A stretch of 64,000 bases of DNA from Chionis minor (GCA_013398295.1 VZSF01000011.1:455554-519553); one strand, 5' to 3'. Shown: positions 37,106 through 50,636, numbered from the stretch's first letter. The notes: generated by a model from the letters alone, not told the origin. Numbers and translations: made by a program.

Positions 37106-40100
37106 AAGTATGTTGCAAGATAATGAAGTTTTATTGTTAAAAGGTTACTCAACATAATTAAAGCTTTCAGAAGGATCTCATAATAATGAATCACTGGCAT
37201 AAAATAATCAACACAAGGACTGAAATAAGGGACTGGAAAATATGTACACAAGGTTGTAAGGGAAGAAACTTCAGTTAGTTACACATATGAAAAATGTGAG
37301 TTCTGAATTAGCTGTTGCCATTTATAGAGAAGATCTCAGCACCACTGAGGGGAGGGAGAGGCTCTGGTAAGTGGTACATGTTGTTGGGGATTGTTAGGAA
37401 AGGGCTTGTGAATAAAGCAAAACCCGTATCTCTGCAACAGTAAAAACCTATGATGTATCTAGCCGCACATCTAGACTCTGTGCGGCTCTGATTTAGTGGT
37501 CTAAAGAAGCAAATTGTACAAGAGAAATACAGAGAAAATGACCCAATGAAGTTTTCTCTAAAAGATTGAAGGTAACAGAGGCTCTTTCACTGAATCACAT
37601 TGTGGAATTTATTGTTTTAGAGTCTAGAGGAAGTAAAAGTTTATATGGATTCAAGGAAGATTTGAGTAATTCCTACATGGTGAGTAATTAATAAAGCATA
37701 GATCGACAGACAGCTACTGGGCATATTTACACTTGCCCATTTTCTATTTTTTTCCCTTTCATTTAAATTTTTTCTCCTACAAAATCTAAGAACCTGACTA
37801 CTCTAGTTCTTAACTTCTCAGGTAAAACTTTTTGTTAATGGTATTGGAAATCATGATTGAGACTGATGACTATGGCCTATATGAATGTAAGTGTTGCTGA
37901 AATCAAAGTCTTTAAACAGGCATAGATTGCTCAGCTTCAAGACATGCTAATGAGTTGTTAGCGCTAACAAGTGTACATCTAATAGAGCATATGTTCACAT
38001 ATGGGTACAGAGAATCTTATGTGCACTCCACCATTATTAACTGGCACTATCAAAACATCTCCAGTTCTGATATTTTCTAAGTATATGTGACAAGCCTCTG
38101 CAGTTTCTCTGTGTTGTCAATGAAATTACCAGGAGGAGCTGTAGGTGTTCCACATCCATTTAACTACAATGGCAGTTACAATTATAGTGGATTTGCTTAA
38201 CTCTGATCTCAATAACGCAGCTTTCATTTAAGTGAAAAACGGATATTAGTATTTAACAGTTATTTGCAGAGGAATGACATATTTCTATCAAAATGAAACC
38301 ATCACATTTTGTGAAAGAATCCAACTCGGGTAGCTGCAATAAAAGAACAATACACATCAGTATGAGTTTGATGAACACCAATGATTTACAGAGTCAGAAT
38401 AAGGATACTGTTACTAAACTACAGGCAAAATCTGGAATAGACAGCACTTCTTCTATTTCTCTTTTTTATAAAAGTAAGATAAATGAAAGATGGTTAAAAA
38501 CTATAAAAACTGTACAACTTAGAGCTAAGATGAAATTTGCATTTATGGCCAAATCGGTGTTTGTGATTTAATATAATTTAAAATGAAGATATTTTGGTGT
38601 ATTTAAGGGGTAGACTCATCCAAATTTGGCAGATCTCTAAAGGCATCCAATGGTGTGGGTGAATTTTCCATTACCGACATCAGAAAAAAAAATATTCAAA
38701 ATTAATAAAGAAAAAAATATTTTGAAAAAAGTAACAGTATAAATGAAACACCTCTATCACATATGCCTGAGACAAAGATCTCCTAAATATCCAGTGCAAT
38801 TAAATATTTATGAAAGTGTTCCTGAGCAACACAGTGTCACTAAGCTCATCGGTGCTTATTTTTTTCTTCATTTCTAAAAATTGAGCACATGTTGTTTTTC
38901 TATATTCAGCATAAGGAAGGGTAGGAGGTGGAGGTGAAGCAAGCCTTGCAGCAATGTATTATTTTAAAGAACAGTTCTGTGACATTATATCTATACAGCT
39001 TGGACACAGAAGTCAATGATTTTTTCAACTTAAAAGCATTTCAGAAGAATATACAGCTTGACAACAGGGGCTTGTAATTGTTCTGCAAGTACAATAGTTT
39101 AACATGAAGCAGCTAGGAATAACATCAACTTTATTATATTTCTTCACTGTTTAGTACATTTTGTTTTGCAAGATTATGATCAGTTTCTAATGTGTCAGAA
39201 TTTCTCATATGACTACTTTTGTATCTAGTTTTTCAAATTCAAGTTCATCTAGTATGCACTATTGCCCTACCTTTAAATCTTATCCTGATCGCTGACAAAT
39301 TATGGCCTGCTCGATCATTAGTCCAAACAAGGAATTTCAGTTCTAATACTATATTCTCACTGAAGTGGAGCAGGATGTTCTGTAGAACTTTTTAAGCCAT
39401 CATTTTGTCTGTCACCGCAGAACAGCACAATTGCTTACTGCAAGTACCCAAAATAATTTGCAGCAGCCTCAAAATGCTGTTCTGAAAAATTCAGTCATTT
39501 GTGCATTATGAAATACCACATGCCCTGCTCCAGGGAGTGAAATACTTTAACCATAGATGTGATTCATCAGTGAAGCATTCTTCTACATCCCGTCCACTGC
39601 AACTAAGATGCTGTGAACTAAAGTGACTGCCTCTGTGCGTGAGGAAACAATGTCTGTTTTACTCTTCAGTCCCTGATTTTATAACATAAGGGCATTAAGT
39701 TGCATTTTAGGAACATACCAGCTGTGCACCAAGTAGTTTTTTGTCAAAGGTAAGCAGCGCTGAGGTAATAATATCCATGTTCACTTGGTCGGTTAAATCC
39801 CTTCTCAAGGCACAGAGGTAGCCGAAACAAAACATTAATTTGAGGAAACATGGAAAACAAACTGTTGCTCCAAAGCTCTTTGCATTTGAAGCATGCATGC
39901 AAGAATGAACAAGTAACGCTACCTCTGCAATTTAAGCTTTGCTTTTACTTGTTTCCTTCTAGATTTTTGTGCTTTTAAGTGCAATTGGCTAGTGGTGAGT
40001 TTGTTGCCTTCCTCTTGCGTGAAGGATGTTCAGGTGCTTGGAAGAGGTAGAACAGAAGCAACAATTTACAAGATGCTTCCATCAGAGTATAGATCTGACC

Positions 40101-41387
40101 TGATTTTCCTCCTCTTTCTTTTGATTTAATGATCTCTACGTTACTGCCCTTTGAAGACCTTAAGGATCAAGCAGATGTTTTAGTAACTTCAGGAAAATAT
40201 TTTATACAGGGGTTGATCAGCCCGGCTTTAGCATTGTACTCCAGAGATCAGAGTTTGGATCTGCATAAAAAATATAACCTATCTTCCTCTTTGTCAGCAC
40301 TCCAATTCTTAGTAATTTCACTAATTAGTTTAGATGTTAAGAACCACGATCAAGTATACATTTAAAAATGAATTATCACATACTAGACTCTTTTATATGC
40401 ATTAAAATCTTCAAAGGTAAGAGCGATATAATCAGTATTTTAAAGATGTTTTATAAATGATACATTTCTTTGTTAAAATTGATATCCGTTTTGTAGACCA
40501 TATTTGAAGAGATTAATTTGGTTTTAATGATGTTTTTGTCTAATTTATTGATCAGAATACAGATATGATTTAGTAGAAGTAAATGTTCTGTATCAATCCT
40601 AAGCAGAATTACAATATCTTACATAATCAACTACTGCCACCTTTTTTGTACAACAAGTTTTCTTGCAACTCGTTATTGATAGTCAGTCTCCCTTTTGCTG
40701 CTGATGCATGATAGCTGTGTGAAGAATTCTCTTTTGTAACCCAGGTAGCCTACCTGTTCTTACCAAAGTTTTATGAGCTACTACATCATACAAAAAGTTC
40801 ACCACAAAATTAATGCCCCAGTTCCACCAGAAACTTCTCACCTCTGGGAAAACTACAGAATATTGGAAAAGCTGTGAAGTAGAAAATCATTCACATTCAT
40901 TGGCTGAGTTCTGCTTTGCCTTCATAGAGTGACTATCTCACTGCCAGCAAGTCATTTGCCATTTAAAGACAGACTGATAAATTCTGTTAGGCTGTTCTGA
41001 TAAGAAAAAGAGCTAACAGACCTAGTATACCTGGCCTGTTTAATGCTGGTTTGGAGTACAGGTAACTTCAATCTTAATGATTTTAAAAGGCACACAGTCT
41101 TAAAGGTTGATGCTATATCTCTCTGAACAAACAAAAATACCATAGTGGCAGTTTTCTTTTTCTTGCTTAGGAACTAAGTAAATGTAAACAAAAATTCTCT
41201 GAGAATTAGTTTTAACTGTTGTTACAAATCTAAGTCTTGTTATAAATTGCGGTTTGTTACAAGTCATATTGTAAGTCACTGTTCCAAATCAAAGTCGATG
41301 CATGCCAAAAATACACTTTTAATTGTAACTTGAATTCTTTTGTCTAGACTAGCTATTGATTTCAAGGAAACTGGCATGGATCTCAGG

Positions 41388-41424
41388 GCAAAATCTCTTC
41401 AAAACTTGCAAAATCTCTTCAAAA
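41388..41424 (+). repeat. 17-bp direct repeat with 20-bp period
   Basis: GCAAAATCTCTTCAAAA occurs at 41388-41404 and 41408-41424, separated by CTT. Likely a local duplication. Confidence 0.9.
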
Positions 41425-43253
41425 GTTCATCATATTAATTAAATTGGTCTTTTCTTTAACTTCTAGAATGCCTTATTAACAGAATTACAGATTCTGTTAC
41501 ACCTAGAAAATCCATTTACATCCATCTTCTGTATTATTATCTCTTCATCACCTATCTATAAAGTGTTTTTTTCTCTTCTGCACCACTTAAATGCTTTAAG
41601 CAGCTGCTATTGTGTTTTTTAACCTTTAAAGTGCACTGCTTCTATTCTGATGGTTTTTAAAGTTTGAAATTGTATGAGTCTATTTCATAACAGTAATAAT
41701 TTTTCCTAAATGAGCTATCGAACTGGGATATAAAGAAGTGGTGCTGTGCCCTGACCTTTGAGATGAGGTCGAGAAGTCTGATCTCGAGGCCACCAGGTGC
41801 TGCAAAAGCCTGAGTGCAGGGCAGTACTTATCAATGAGGTAATAGGTTATGCGAGTGAAGGGATCCAAGCAATGAAGTAAAATGATCAGAAAACTGGTGG
41901 AGAAAAAAAACTGTGGGAGGCAAATAGCTTAGTAGGACATTTGGGTCAATCAAAATTTCTAATGCTCTAATTTTGAAGTACTCCATTTCATAATGAGATG
42001 ACATGACCTGATACTGAGAGACTTAGTCAATCTATTCCAGTGTAAATGACTTTATCATGTTTCCTTTCATTGCAAGACAGCGTTACATGCTGACTTCCAA
42101 TGCTTTGTTCTTCCCTATTTCATCATGGCTTGCTGAGATATAAATCATTTTTATTGCTGCGCCCACAGGCTATTTACTCTTTCATCACATTGTTATTAAA
42201 CTTCAGTCTTGTTTCTTGTATGTTAGCTGTCACTGGGTCATATGTTTATTAGAAAGAAACTTATAAAATGGGCTGAACGGTGATTCTTCAGAAAACTGAT
42301 AATGTTTTGTACTTTGGGGGGTCAGGCTTATTGCCAAGTAAACTGTGGTTTGAAAGGGAGTTACCCAAACCAGCTTAGACTGAGGGTAGATAATTTACAG
42401 TCCACTGGTCAGTTCAAAGCCTACATTTTTTATGGGTTATAGTCTGTCTGATTTTGATAATACTACTGGACAACACTGAAGTGTAGGTTAATATGTGCCA
42501 CACCTAAGTGTTTGAAAACTCTCAGCTCTTAACAAGACTAATTTAACATTCAAAAACTTGACTGTTGAACAAAAGTGCATCATTGCTACTGGTTCAGATG
42601 AGGGAGAGTGAAACAGTAGCCTGCAGTTTTAGTGACAACCAATGTATTTATCATTATGTAGCTTAAATAGGAGGGACTGGAAAATCCTTTATAATATATT
42701 TTTATATAATTACTTAAAGTTTTTTAAAATATATAGCAAATTTATGCCCATATGCCCATATGTAGATATGTCTTTGCCATGTAGATCATGTTTGATCTAT
42801 ATTTTTATTCAGTGGCACAGTGGTTGATGAGTTGGAAAACTGATCTGCAGGATCCAAAGATGTCCGATCCCTATTTTGTCGCTCGAGTTCCTCAAGTCCA
42901 AGTATTTCTTGATGCAGGCCCTCTATTCACTGTGGTTCAAGGTCCTCTGGCTTCCTCTACTCTTCTAAGCCTGACTTTTGTCTTATGACTCACAGAATTC
43001 ATTCACTGATTCACTGCGTTTAATGAAGAAGCTAAGACTTTTCCCCCACTCACAACTAAAAGACTAGTAAAAAACCCAAAGAAAATAACCCCCACCTTAT
43101 TGGCGTTCCTAACTTGAGACTTCCAAAAATTCTTGTGTATTGCAAGCTGGACATTACATTCCTGGACTATTTTCTTTTACAGCTTCCTTAGATTGGGAGT
43201 GGAGTAGTAATTGATTTCTCTAGAGACAAATGTCTTGATCCCTGTGTGTAACC

Positions 43254-43269
43254 TTTTTTTTTTTTTTTT
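43254..43269 (+). repeat. Poly(T) tract (16)
   Basis: Uninterrupted T16. Frames on both strands run through it and are not evidence for genes. Confidence 0.95.
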
Positions 43270-44017
43270 CCTTTGCCTTGGTCCTTTGAAAGGATTATTC
43301 TGTGTGTATACATGTGTCTGGAGGTGGTCTGTCCAAACCTGTGGAGCCAACACATCTCGAATTTGTCAACCACATGGTGGCACTGAACAAGTGCTAATTT
43401 AAAATACTTACTGTTTCTCCTGATTGATGTTATCTCCAAGTGTGGAAGAGAGGAATAACTTTGCTTCTTATTGGTCCTGTTACTCATGCTTCACCCTTCA
43501 GAAAACAAAATAAGCAGAAAACCATCTGCTTTGGTTAAATCTGCTCACAAATGTCAAAACTGACATCAGGTGCAAGCACTGGAATCTAATGGCAGTAAGC
43601 CTTAGATTAGCACAACTGTAACATCAAGTTTTGCTCTGGGCAACCCTTGGAGGACCTGATGTGGTTGACCTGAAGTGACTTAAAAGATTTAAACTTCTTC
43701 TACAGGCAAATGACCATAAAGTCCAAAACTGTTAATCTATTTTATTTTGCGTGTCACACCATTAAATGAAGATTAGTACTTGGGAGGATCAACACAAGCA
43801 CTCGGTTATGCTTGTGATATCATAAGTAAAAGTAGGCCAAATTTTTTTAAACTACTGAATATTAGAGCTTATACTCACATTTGTAGGACTGGGTATTGAA
43901 TAGAAACTATGCAAAGGTAAGAATCCTCTCAATAACACTTAATTTATGGAAGGAATGTAAAGCACAAAGAATGACTTAACAGCTAATTTCTTATTTTAAC
44001 GCTGAGTTGATAATATA

Positions 44018-44491
44018 TGAGCCAACACAGGCAGGATGCAGGAACAACCACAAAACCACAGATGAAAGACAAAGAACAACTTTAATCTCTACCTCACGGA
44101 CTGAAGAAACTCCAAAGCAGCACCTGGGCAGAGGCACGCAAGTTGGGGGATGCAGGCATGGCGAAGAGAGATGGTCCTTGTTAGCAAGAGAGACAGAGTG
44201 AGGGAGTGTCTGAACCTGCTGTTCTTGCCTGCATTTCAGGGATTCAAGCTGGCGTAGTTTTCCACTGTGTTTTGATCTTCTTTGACAGCAGGGCAGGAAT
44301 CTCAGGCATGTTTGATAAGGTGCCTCTAAGTCCACCACAGGCCTATGTTATCTAAGTGTAGATATTCTCCTTGCCGAGAGCATAAGACTGAACAACAACT
44401 AGCGTGATATATGTGTTTTCCATCACTCCATGTGCGAGTCACTGGAGCTTGTTTACAATCCTCCTTGCCGATCTTCCATTACTTTCCCACA
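44018..44491 (-). mobile_element. Probable solo LTR of an endogenous retrovirus
   Basis: Read on the minus strand, the region ends with an R/U5-like arrangement. An ATTAAA polyadenylation-type signal (plus-strand TTTAAT at 44081-44086) is followed by a GT/T-rich stretch (GTTGTTCTTTG, GTGGTTTTGTGGTTG) and a terminal CA at 44018. The 5' border is set tentatively at 44491, where minus-strand TGTGGGAAAG would give a TG...CA element of 474 bp. Flanking bases show no clear target-site duplication, and no gag/pol-like frame adjoins it, so if real it is an old solo LTR. I recognise the layout, not a named family. Confidence 0.42.
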
Positions 44492-45149
44492 GATGATGAA
44501 GACTATCTGGAACCATATGATTAATTAGTCATTTAATTGCTCAATTAATAAAGCGAGGATGATGTTTTATAGGACAAAAAGGTAAATACAGCTGACATGT
44601 TTGATCCAGGAAGAAATCTGAAGCTAGAATAGGAGAAGACAAATAGATGCATCTTAATTGCTGAAATTGTATTAACAAGTTTTACCAGCAATTGGCGAGC
44701 CTGAGGAATGTTAGCAAATTGCTTTGTATTAGCTTTCCATATTGTACAAACTTATCTAGAACACAGACTGGTTTTATTATTCCAACTTAATTTGTACTAT
44801 GGATAGTGCACAGTTAAAAGATGAGGCTTCAGTTTGTCTTTTACTTTAAGAATTATAATCTCAAGTAACAAGGCAAGGGAAAGATGAAGGAATAGATACG
44901 AACCCTATTGCAAGGAAATAACCCACAAACCTACTCTATTTATGTAATGGTTCAAATCAAGATTGAAGTAAGCTTCAGGTTTATTAACAACTGGTAATTA
45001 ACTGGCATTCAATGAACTATGCATTCAGGATCAGTAATACAACAAATGAATCACAATACTAGACACTTGAAAGTGTTACAACAACAAATTTCTTAACACC
45101 ATTACAGAACTAATTCCAAAAAAGTCTACCTTACCTTCACACCTGTTCA
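44492..45149. other. Unique AT-rich sequence, no gene seen
   Basis: Plain AT-rich DNA between the probable LTR and the GC-richer segment. Nothing recognised. Confidence 0.6.
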
Positions 45150-45480
45150 GCAGGTGTGGGTTGTAGGCCCCTATCCCCTCTTCAGGGAGGATGAGTGGCC
45201 CCATATAGCCCAATTCCTGTGCCACTGTAGTCTTTCCAGCCTGGCTTCTGACCCTGCTGCTCCTCAGACCCTACTAACACAGGCTACAGGCACCCCAGAG
45301 CAGGGGTCCTGCATGCTGCCCCACGCTGCCAGTGCCCAGTCCGATGCAGCACCTCTGGGGAGGCTCTTTGTACCCCTTGTGGGGTTGCAGTGAGAGGAAG
45401 AAAGAGCTGGCAGTGCCCAACCAGATCCTGGCTGCAGCCACTACCACTCAAGGGTATCTCCCCACCGCTACAAATTTTCA
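45150..45480. other. GC-rich segment of unknown origin
   Basis: Roughly 330 bp markedly richer in G+C than its surroundings, with CTG/CAG-type words and few A/T runs. Frames of 79 codons (+, 45154-45393) and 65 codons (-, 45284-45481) overlap here; neither shows a domain. It abuts the coding-like stretch at 45481-45714, so both may come from one inserted element, such as an old retroelement or retrogene. I cannot assign it to CR1 or a known LTR. Confidence 0.4.
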
Positions 45481-45714
45481 TGCCTCATACTTCTCTTCAT
45501 GCTGACTGACTTTCTCAAAAGCCTCTTGGTAGCTCTCTAGCTTCTCTCAAATCTGGCTGACAGCCCTCCTCCTCTCAAATGTGGTCAGTTTGGTGTTGAT
45601 TGCCTCTTGAACTGGTTTGGCTTTTGAGCCATTCACCTTATGTATGTTTACCTTCCTATCCCGAGAGCAGTAGTCAGCCAGGCCATTTGCCAAGACTGGG
45701 ATATGTGGGCTCCC
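45481..45714 (-). pseudogene. Decayed coding-like stretch, unknown protein
   Basis: On the minus strand one frame runs 78 codons from just after a TAG (45715-45717) to a TGA (45478-45480), broken only by an internal TGA at 45547-45549. It reads like real protein: a polar N-terminal part (LADYCSRDRKVNIHKVNG), then KLTTFERRRAVSQI before the internal stop. After the stop comes a strongly charged helix-like segment (EKLESYQEAFEKVSQHEEKY) suggestive of a coiled coil. I do not recognise the family. It lies on the same strand as the probable LTR about 1 kb away and next to a GC-rich segment, so a decayed retroelement or a retrocopied host gene are both possible. Confidence 0.35.
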
Positions 45715-45717
45715 CTA

Positions 45718-47929
45718 CTGATTCCCATTTTATGGATGGGAGAATCAAGGCAAGAATGTTTTCTGGGGGGACACGATGTCTGCAAGCGAGGGTAGATTCC
45801 AGACCTTTAGTCTAGCACTGAGTATGCCAGCTGAAGTGGAGATGTCAGGGCCAAGGGGATTTTGGAGACTGGAAAGGGAAGGCAAATTAATTGCCTCGTT
45901 ACCCAGCCAGGGAGTTTGGACTGTAATATGGAAAGCAATGTAGCCAAGCAAAACCACCGTGGGAGAGAGACCACCCCGCTGTGTACCCCACAGGATGCTG
46001 CAGTGATGCTCCTCTCAGCTTAGCAACTGCTGGCCAGTCTGAGGGACAAATTTGGCTCCTGTCTTGGTAACACCAATGTGAGAAGGCAGTTTCACTCCCT
46101 CCTTTCTCTTATTGCAAAGCTTCCAAGCAAAGTCTGTCATAAGACTTACAGAGTGCACTCCAGCACTGATAGCGTTGTGCCTTACTGCTGAGACCTCACT
46201 GACTTCAGTGGGAATGAGCTATCTGAATTGTTTTAGGAGATCTGGGTCTGGGAGATTGCCTGCTATAAATCATGGATTAGAATCACTGTCTAGACCTGTT
46301 TAGAAGGTTTCCATGCAATATAAAAGGACCTTTTTATTTTTTTAACCATTGATATAGAACTTAAATGTTTGGACCTTCTTAACAATATATCAGAGGAGTA
46401 TGTGGCTTAGTTCTTTGACAAATCTGAGCCATTTTATAGGTATATCGCATATCTATAATTTACAGACACTTATTGACCATCAAATACTTATGGGTTTTTT
46501 TCCCCTTTCCTTTTATCTCAGAAATACAGTACTGTTTTCTTCCATCTGTTTACAACAAAGTTTTTCTCTATTTTCTCATCAGGTCAGTTCAGCATTAAGT
46601 CTTTTTCTTTTTTCTTTCTTTTTTTTTTTTTTTTTACAGTGAAGATACTCTATTAGAAAAGAAGCAATAACCTAACCAAATGAACCAGTGGAGCAGGTAA
46701 TAATACGTAGGTTGTCCCACTAGTAGCCTTTTTGTCATGAAGGGAAAGCCTAAGGGTGTGACTATTTTAGATTTCATCTCTTTACTCTTTGTCTGCTAGG
46801 AATGCCATTACAGAAACTTGTCAGTGCGTAATGTGCTACCATAATTGATTCACCTGTTCAGTTGGAATTGGACTAAAGTGTTCATTTACTCTGCTGAAGT
46901 GCAAACTGTACAAGAGTAGGAAATGCTACATTTAGAAGAAATGCTTGTGTTTGTGGAATCAGAAAGTTTCCCCGTACTCAGCAAAATCAATCTAATTGTT
47001 GAAGTCTAAAAAAATTACCTTCATGTGTAGGGACCATTGTGCTTGAAAAACTTTCTTTTTTAAAAAATAAATTGCAGTCCATTAGAACTATATGTTGCCT
47101 AGAGACAGGAGGTAGAATGGCAGGTGTATTTGCTTTTGGGAATAAGCAGCTATGCAAGGTGGCACTGATCTTACAATGTGATACATAAATGCATGTGATT
47201 TGAGCATGTTCACGGTAAGAAATATTTGTGTTTGTAACACCACCCAAAGAACAATTTTGTGTAAATAACTTTAGTAGAGCAAAATTTTTAGTCTCTTAAA
47301 ACAATTCTGAATCAGAGTTCTAGTTTTACTCTCATGGTATCCGCAAATCCAGAAAGCCAGCTATAGGACTTCTTCAGCGTAGTTTACCACTAGTCTCAAG
47401 CTCTTAGCATGTTGAGTTTCTAACGAGAAATGGAAGTGGATGGGATTTTTTTTTTTTATGTTTGCATAAAGTTTACAGTTTAAGAGTACAAGTTATAAGC
47501 TTTGAGTGTGTAAAGTGTTACATCAAAGTAGCCTTGTTTTGACAAACTCCATGGATCTTTTCCTTCCCAACAACCAAACAATATTTTTAAAACAGCAGGC
47601 TAGCTTTTATGCTGTGCATTCACATTTAGTAGCCTTGTTTATTACCCAATTCTACCCAAGTGGTAGAATAGCAAAGGGGTGAGGCACGGGCAGGAGAAGA
47701 CTGCGAAGTGGGAGGGCCACTGCCTTGTAATCAGCAGAAAAAAAGCCCACCTAGAGATCAGTTTCTGGTGGTGATGGGCCTTGGGTCAGTGGTGGGCTGG
47801 TCACCTATGCCGGCGGTTGTCTGAAGGAAGGGCCTGGGCAGTGGTGGGACAGAGGCCACCTTCCATAAGGTTGTGAGTAGCTCCAATTTGGGTAAGGCAG
47901 CAAAGATGACGTTGAAAGACCTCAAAAGC
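45718..47929. other. Mostly unique sequence, GC-richer at both ends
   Basis: The first ~400 bp and the stretch 47680-47930 are less AT-rich than the rest, without recognised genes. A run of 17 T followed by ACAG (46619-46639) mimics a splice acceptor, but no open exon follows it. Confidence 0.5.
46619..46635 (+). repeat. Poly(T) tract (17)
   Basis: Homopolymer run preceded by TTTTTCTTTTTTCTTTC low-complexity sequence. Confidence 0.95.
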
Positions 47930-47987
47930 ACAGAGGTTGGGAGAGACCCCTGGAGGTCTCCAGCCCAAGCTCCTGCTCAGAGCAGCC
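47930..47987 (-). mobile_element. CR1 LINE 3' tail fragment
   Basis: CACAGAGGTTGGGAGAGACC, then CTGGAGGTCTCCAGCCCAAGC and CTGCTCAGAGCAG, is the inverted CR1 3' end of the subtype in which the GGTTGGAAGGGACC block leads into CTGCTC-AGCAG. Only ~60 bp is recognisable and the true left boundary may extend into the GC-richer DNA before it. Confidence 0.65.
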
Positions 47988-50636
47988 CCAGTCATCCCCA
48001 TATGCACTACCTAACTTTAATTTGGGGCTGTTGCCGAACAAGATGTAAGGCTGAAAGACAGAGTTCTTGAAAACACAGGTTTGCATTAATGGCACAAATA
48101 CATATTTAAATTAAAACATCTCAGCTAGAATGTCAGTTTACCTAATTATCCTTTACAATTTCTACCGAGGATTGTATGGTTTGGAGTGTTCTAGCCATGT
48201 GTGTAACATAATCTTGTCATTAAAGATGGTTAGTAGAGCCACCAATTGCAGTAAGTTTCAGCTATTTCTTTTTCCTTGCTCAAGACTATATGAATTTCTT
48301 AAACCGTTTCTATTTTGCTTTCTGTGTCTGAATGTTAAGGATAATCATGGTAATATGGATGGACACCTGAATTTCTTCTCCTGTCCTGAACTTTTTGAAT
48401 AACAATTCTGGATCTAGAAAACTTTCTTCTATTCATAGTCTTCTAAAACATAATAGTAAGTCTTCACATATTGTACACCATGAGGCATATTAAGTATGAG
48501 AGATAACTTCAAAGTATACGATATTTAGCTTGCTAGATTTATGTATTAAAAAAAAAAAGATAATTGGAATTGTCTTCTCCTTACACTTTCAGGGACAATT
48601 TCAGGAGAGTTTCTTATACCTCCATAACAATTACCTTTAAAGAAATTTAGCACCTGCGTCAATCTTTTATTTGCATCAAAATAATAACTTAATTACTTCC
48701 CTATGTTTATATTTAACTGAAAGTAAATTACATTATTAGCGGTGGCTTTATTTAGCCATTGTAAGTCATAGGCAGAAATTATCCAAGAACGTAGTTTATC
48801 TTTAAATGGGTCTACTGTTATCACACTTATTTAACTTAATTTGCTGGATCTGAATCTAGTTATAACCTAAGTTTGCATTTACACTGTGAAAGGTCAATGC
48901 ATTGGGCAATTTTTGAAACTTGTTCTTTCTAGGTTTGGTGACATGTCAATATAGCAGAGCAACCTGTTTCTGCCCCATGTTGCAATTAGAAAGGCCTTAA
49001 TAAATGTTGGGGTTTTTAAAGGGCTTTTATTCTTAGGTCACTATAAGTTGTTTTTATTATGAATTTTCCATGCCTCACATTAAACATACAGAGGTCTTGA
49101 TTTCATTAGTATTTATCTGTCATTTCACATATTGCTTATGGACAACTCAAGCAATGACACAAATAAATCCCTCTGCCATTTTAAAATAAGTAAAACATAC
49201 CTGAAAATTATCAGTAATCCACTTGCCCAGATATATTTAAAGACAATGGAAATTAATACTGAAAGACTTTGCTGATGTGTTCCTAAAATTCTCTCTCTTC
49301 CCAAGATGATCCACTGAACTGAGCAGACAGCTTGTCAACACAGTAATTAACTAAAGAAAATAGAGCAGGAGGCAAACACAAATTGCTGTGCAATGGAACT
49401 TCACAGGCATTTATCAGGGGTGTTTAAATGATTAGCAACATAACACAGAAAATACTCCATTATGAACTGATGGGTGAGAGGTTGCAGAGACTTGCTGAGA
49501 GTCTCCACAGGTGGATCAAGTGATTCCTGCTTCTGTGGCTCATAATGTTGGTCTCACAGTTACATGCCGAAGTGCAGCTTAACTCTTGGAAAGTACCTTA
49601 CAGAAGTGTGAAAAAGGCAATGCAGGGAAAGACTTAACCATTGAGCCCATCTTTGTTATTCTACAAGAGCATTTTCTGGGACCATTCAGCACAGAGATTG
49701 TTAGCTGACATGCTAATTCTGATGGCACATGATTTAGAGAGTGTACAACAGGGCACTTTTACACTCAGTCTAGTTCTGAGAAGAGATCTAGTTCTGCCTT
49801 CAGAAGATTGTGCAGATCTGTCCAGACAGAATCAAGGATGTATATCCATTTTTCCATGCCATGTAATTCTTTTGAGTGCCTAACCCTATAAGCCTACTGC
49901 TAATTAATCAAAAAATAATGTAGACTAATTGCCTGTGTTAGGGTTTGGGTTAACAAGCATGTGTTGACTGCTTTGTGTTCATCTCACAATACAAAGAAGC
50001 TTTAATCCAGTGCAACAGGTTTGAACAGTGCCTACCCCAACGAGGTTCCATTTCACTTTGGTTTCCCAGATACTTCTGCAAGAGACAAGATCTCTTAATA
50101 GCTGACTGTGCCAAGTGCTTTCTACTGGTCTGATGAACTGTCTCTGAAATTTGAAATAAAGAGAAATAGCCATTGATTTTATAAATCTTCATATCACATG
50201 AGTTATCATATAGGATGCTTGTTGTTTTCTGGTTTTGACATTTTATACAATTTTTAATAACAGAAGGAATTCCCAGCTGGAGAGTTTAGAAACAATAACA
50301 AAACTGTGAACTCATGTCAGTGACTGAAAGGCAAAAAGAACATTGTAAAGATGTTATCTCATACTTCAAATGTTCAACCTAAGAAATTCAGAGATAAGAC
50401 TACCCTGAAAAGCTTGTAATAACCAGAGGAAAAAAAGAAGGAAATCAACACAGAAGGTAGCCTTAACAACTTTAAGACAACCTTATCTCTTTCCCTCAGT
50501 GGTAATGCAAAGAAGAGGAAAGAGAAAGAAGCAGAAATCAGAAAAAATGATTTTTTAACATAGCTGCAGGCAAAAACCAATGCCTATGGTCTAATTATAA
50601 ACACGGAAGAATTTCAGTTTTAGTATATTTATGTTT
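47988..50636. other. Unique AT-rich sequence, no gene seen
   Basis: No recognised repeat family. A12 at about 48546. The frames at 48130-48402 and 49641-49883 show no domains or splice context. Confidence 0.55.

Larger units (their letters stand above)
37106..44017. other. Unique AT-rich sequence, no confirmed gene
   Basis: About 7 kb without a recognised repeat family. It includes a T16 run at 43254-43269, a 17-bp direct repeat at 41388-41424 and a 92-codon Lys/Ser-rich plus frame at 38293-38571 that looks like chance. A minus-strand frame over 39707-39898 has splice-like borders and is discussed as a finding. Confidence 0.55.

Noticed and set aside
38293..38571. 92-codon plus frame
   Set aside because: Lys/Ser/Thr-rich as expected from A-rich sequence; no domain.
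46619..46639. Splice-acceptor-like T17-ACAG
   Set aside because: Stops follow at once in the possible frames (TGAAGATACTC...); it is a homopolymer tract ending in CAG by chance.
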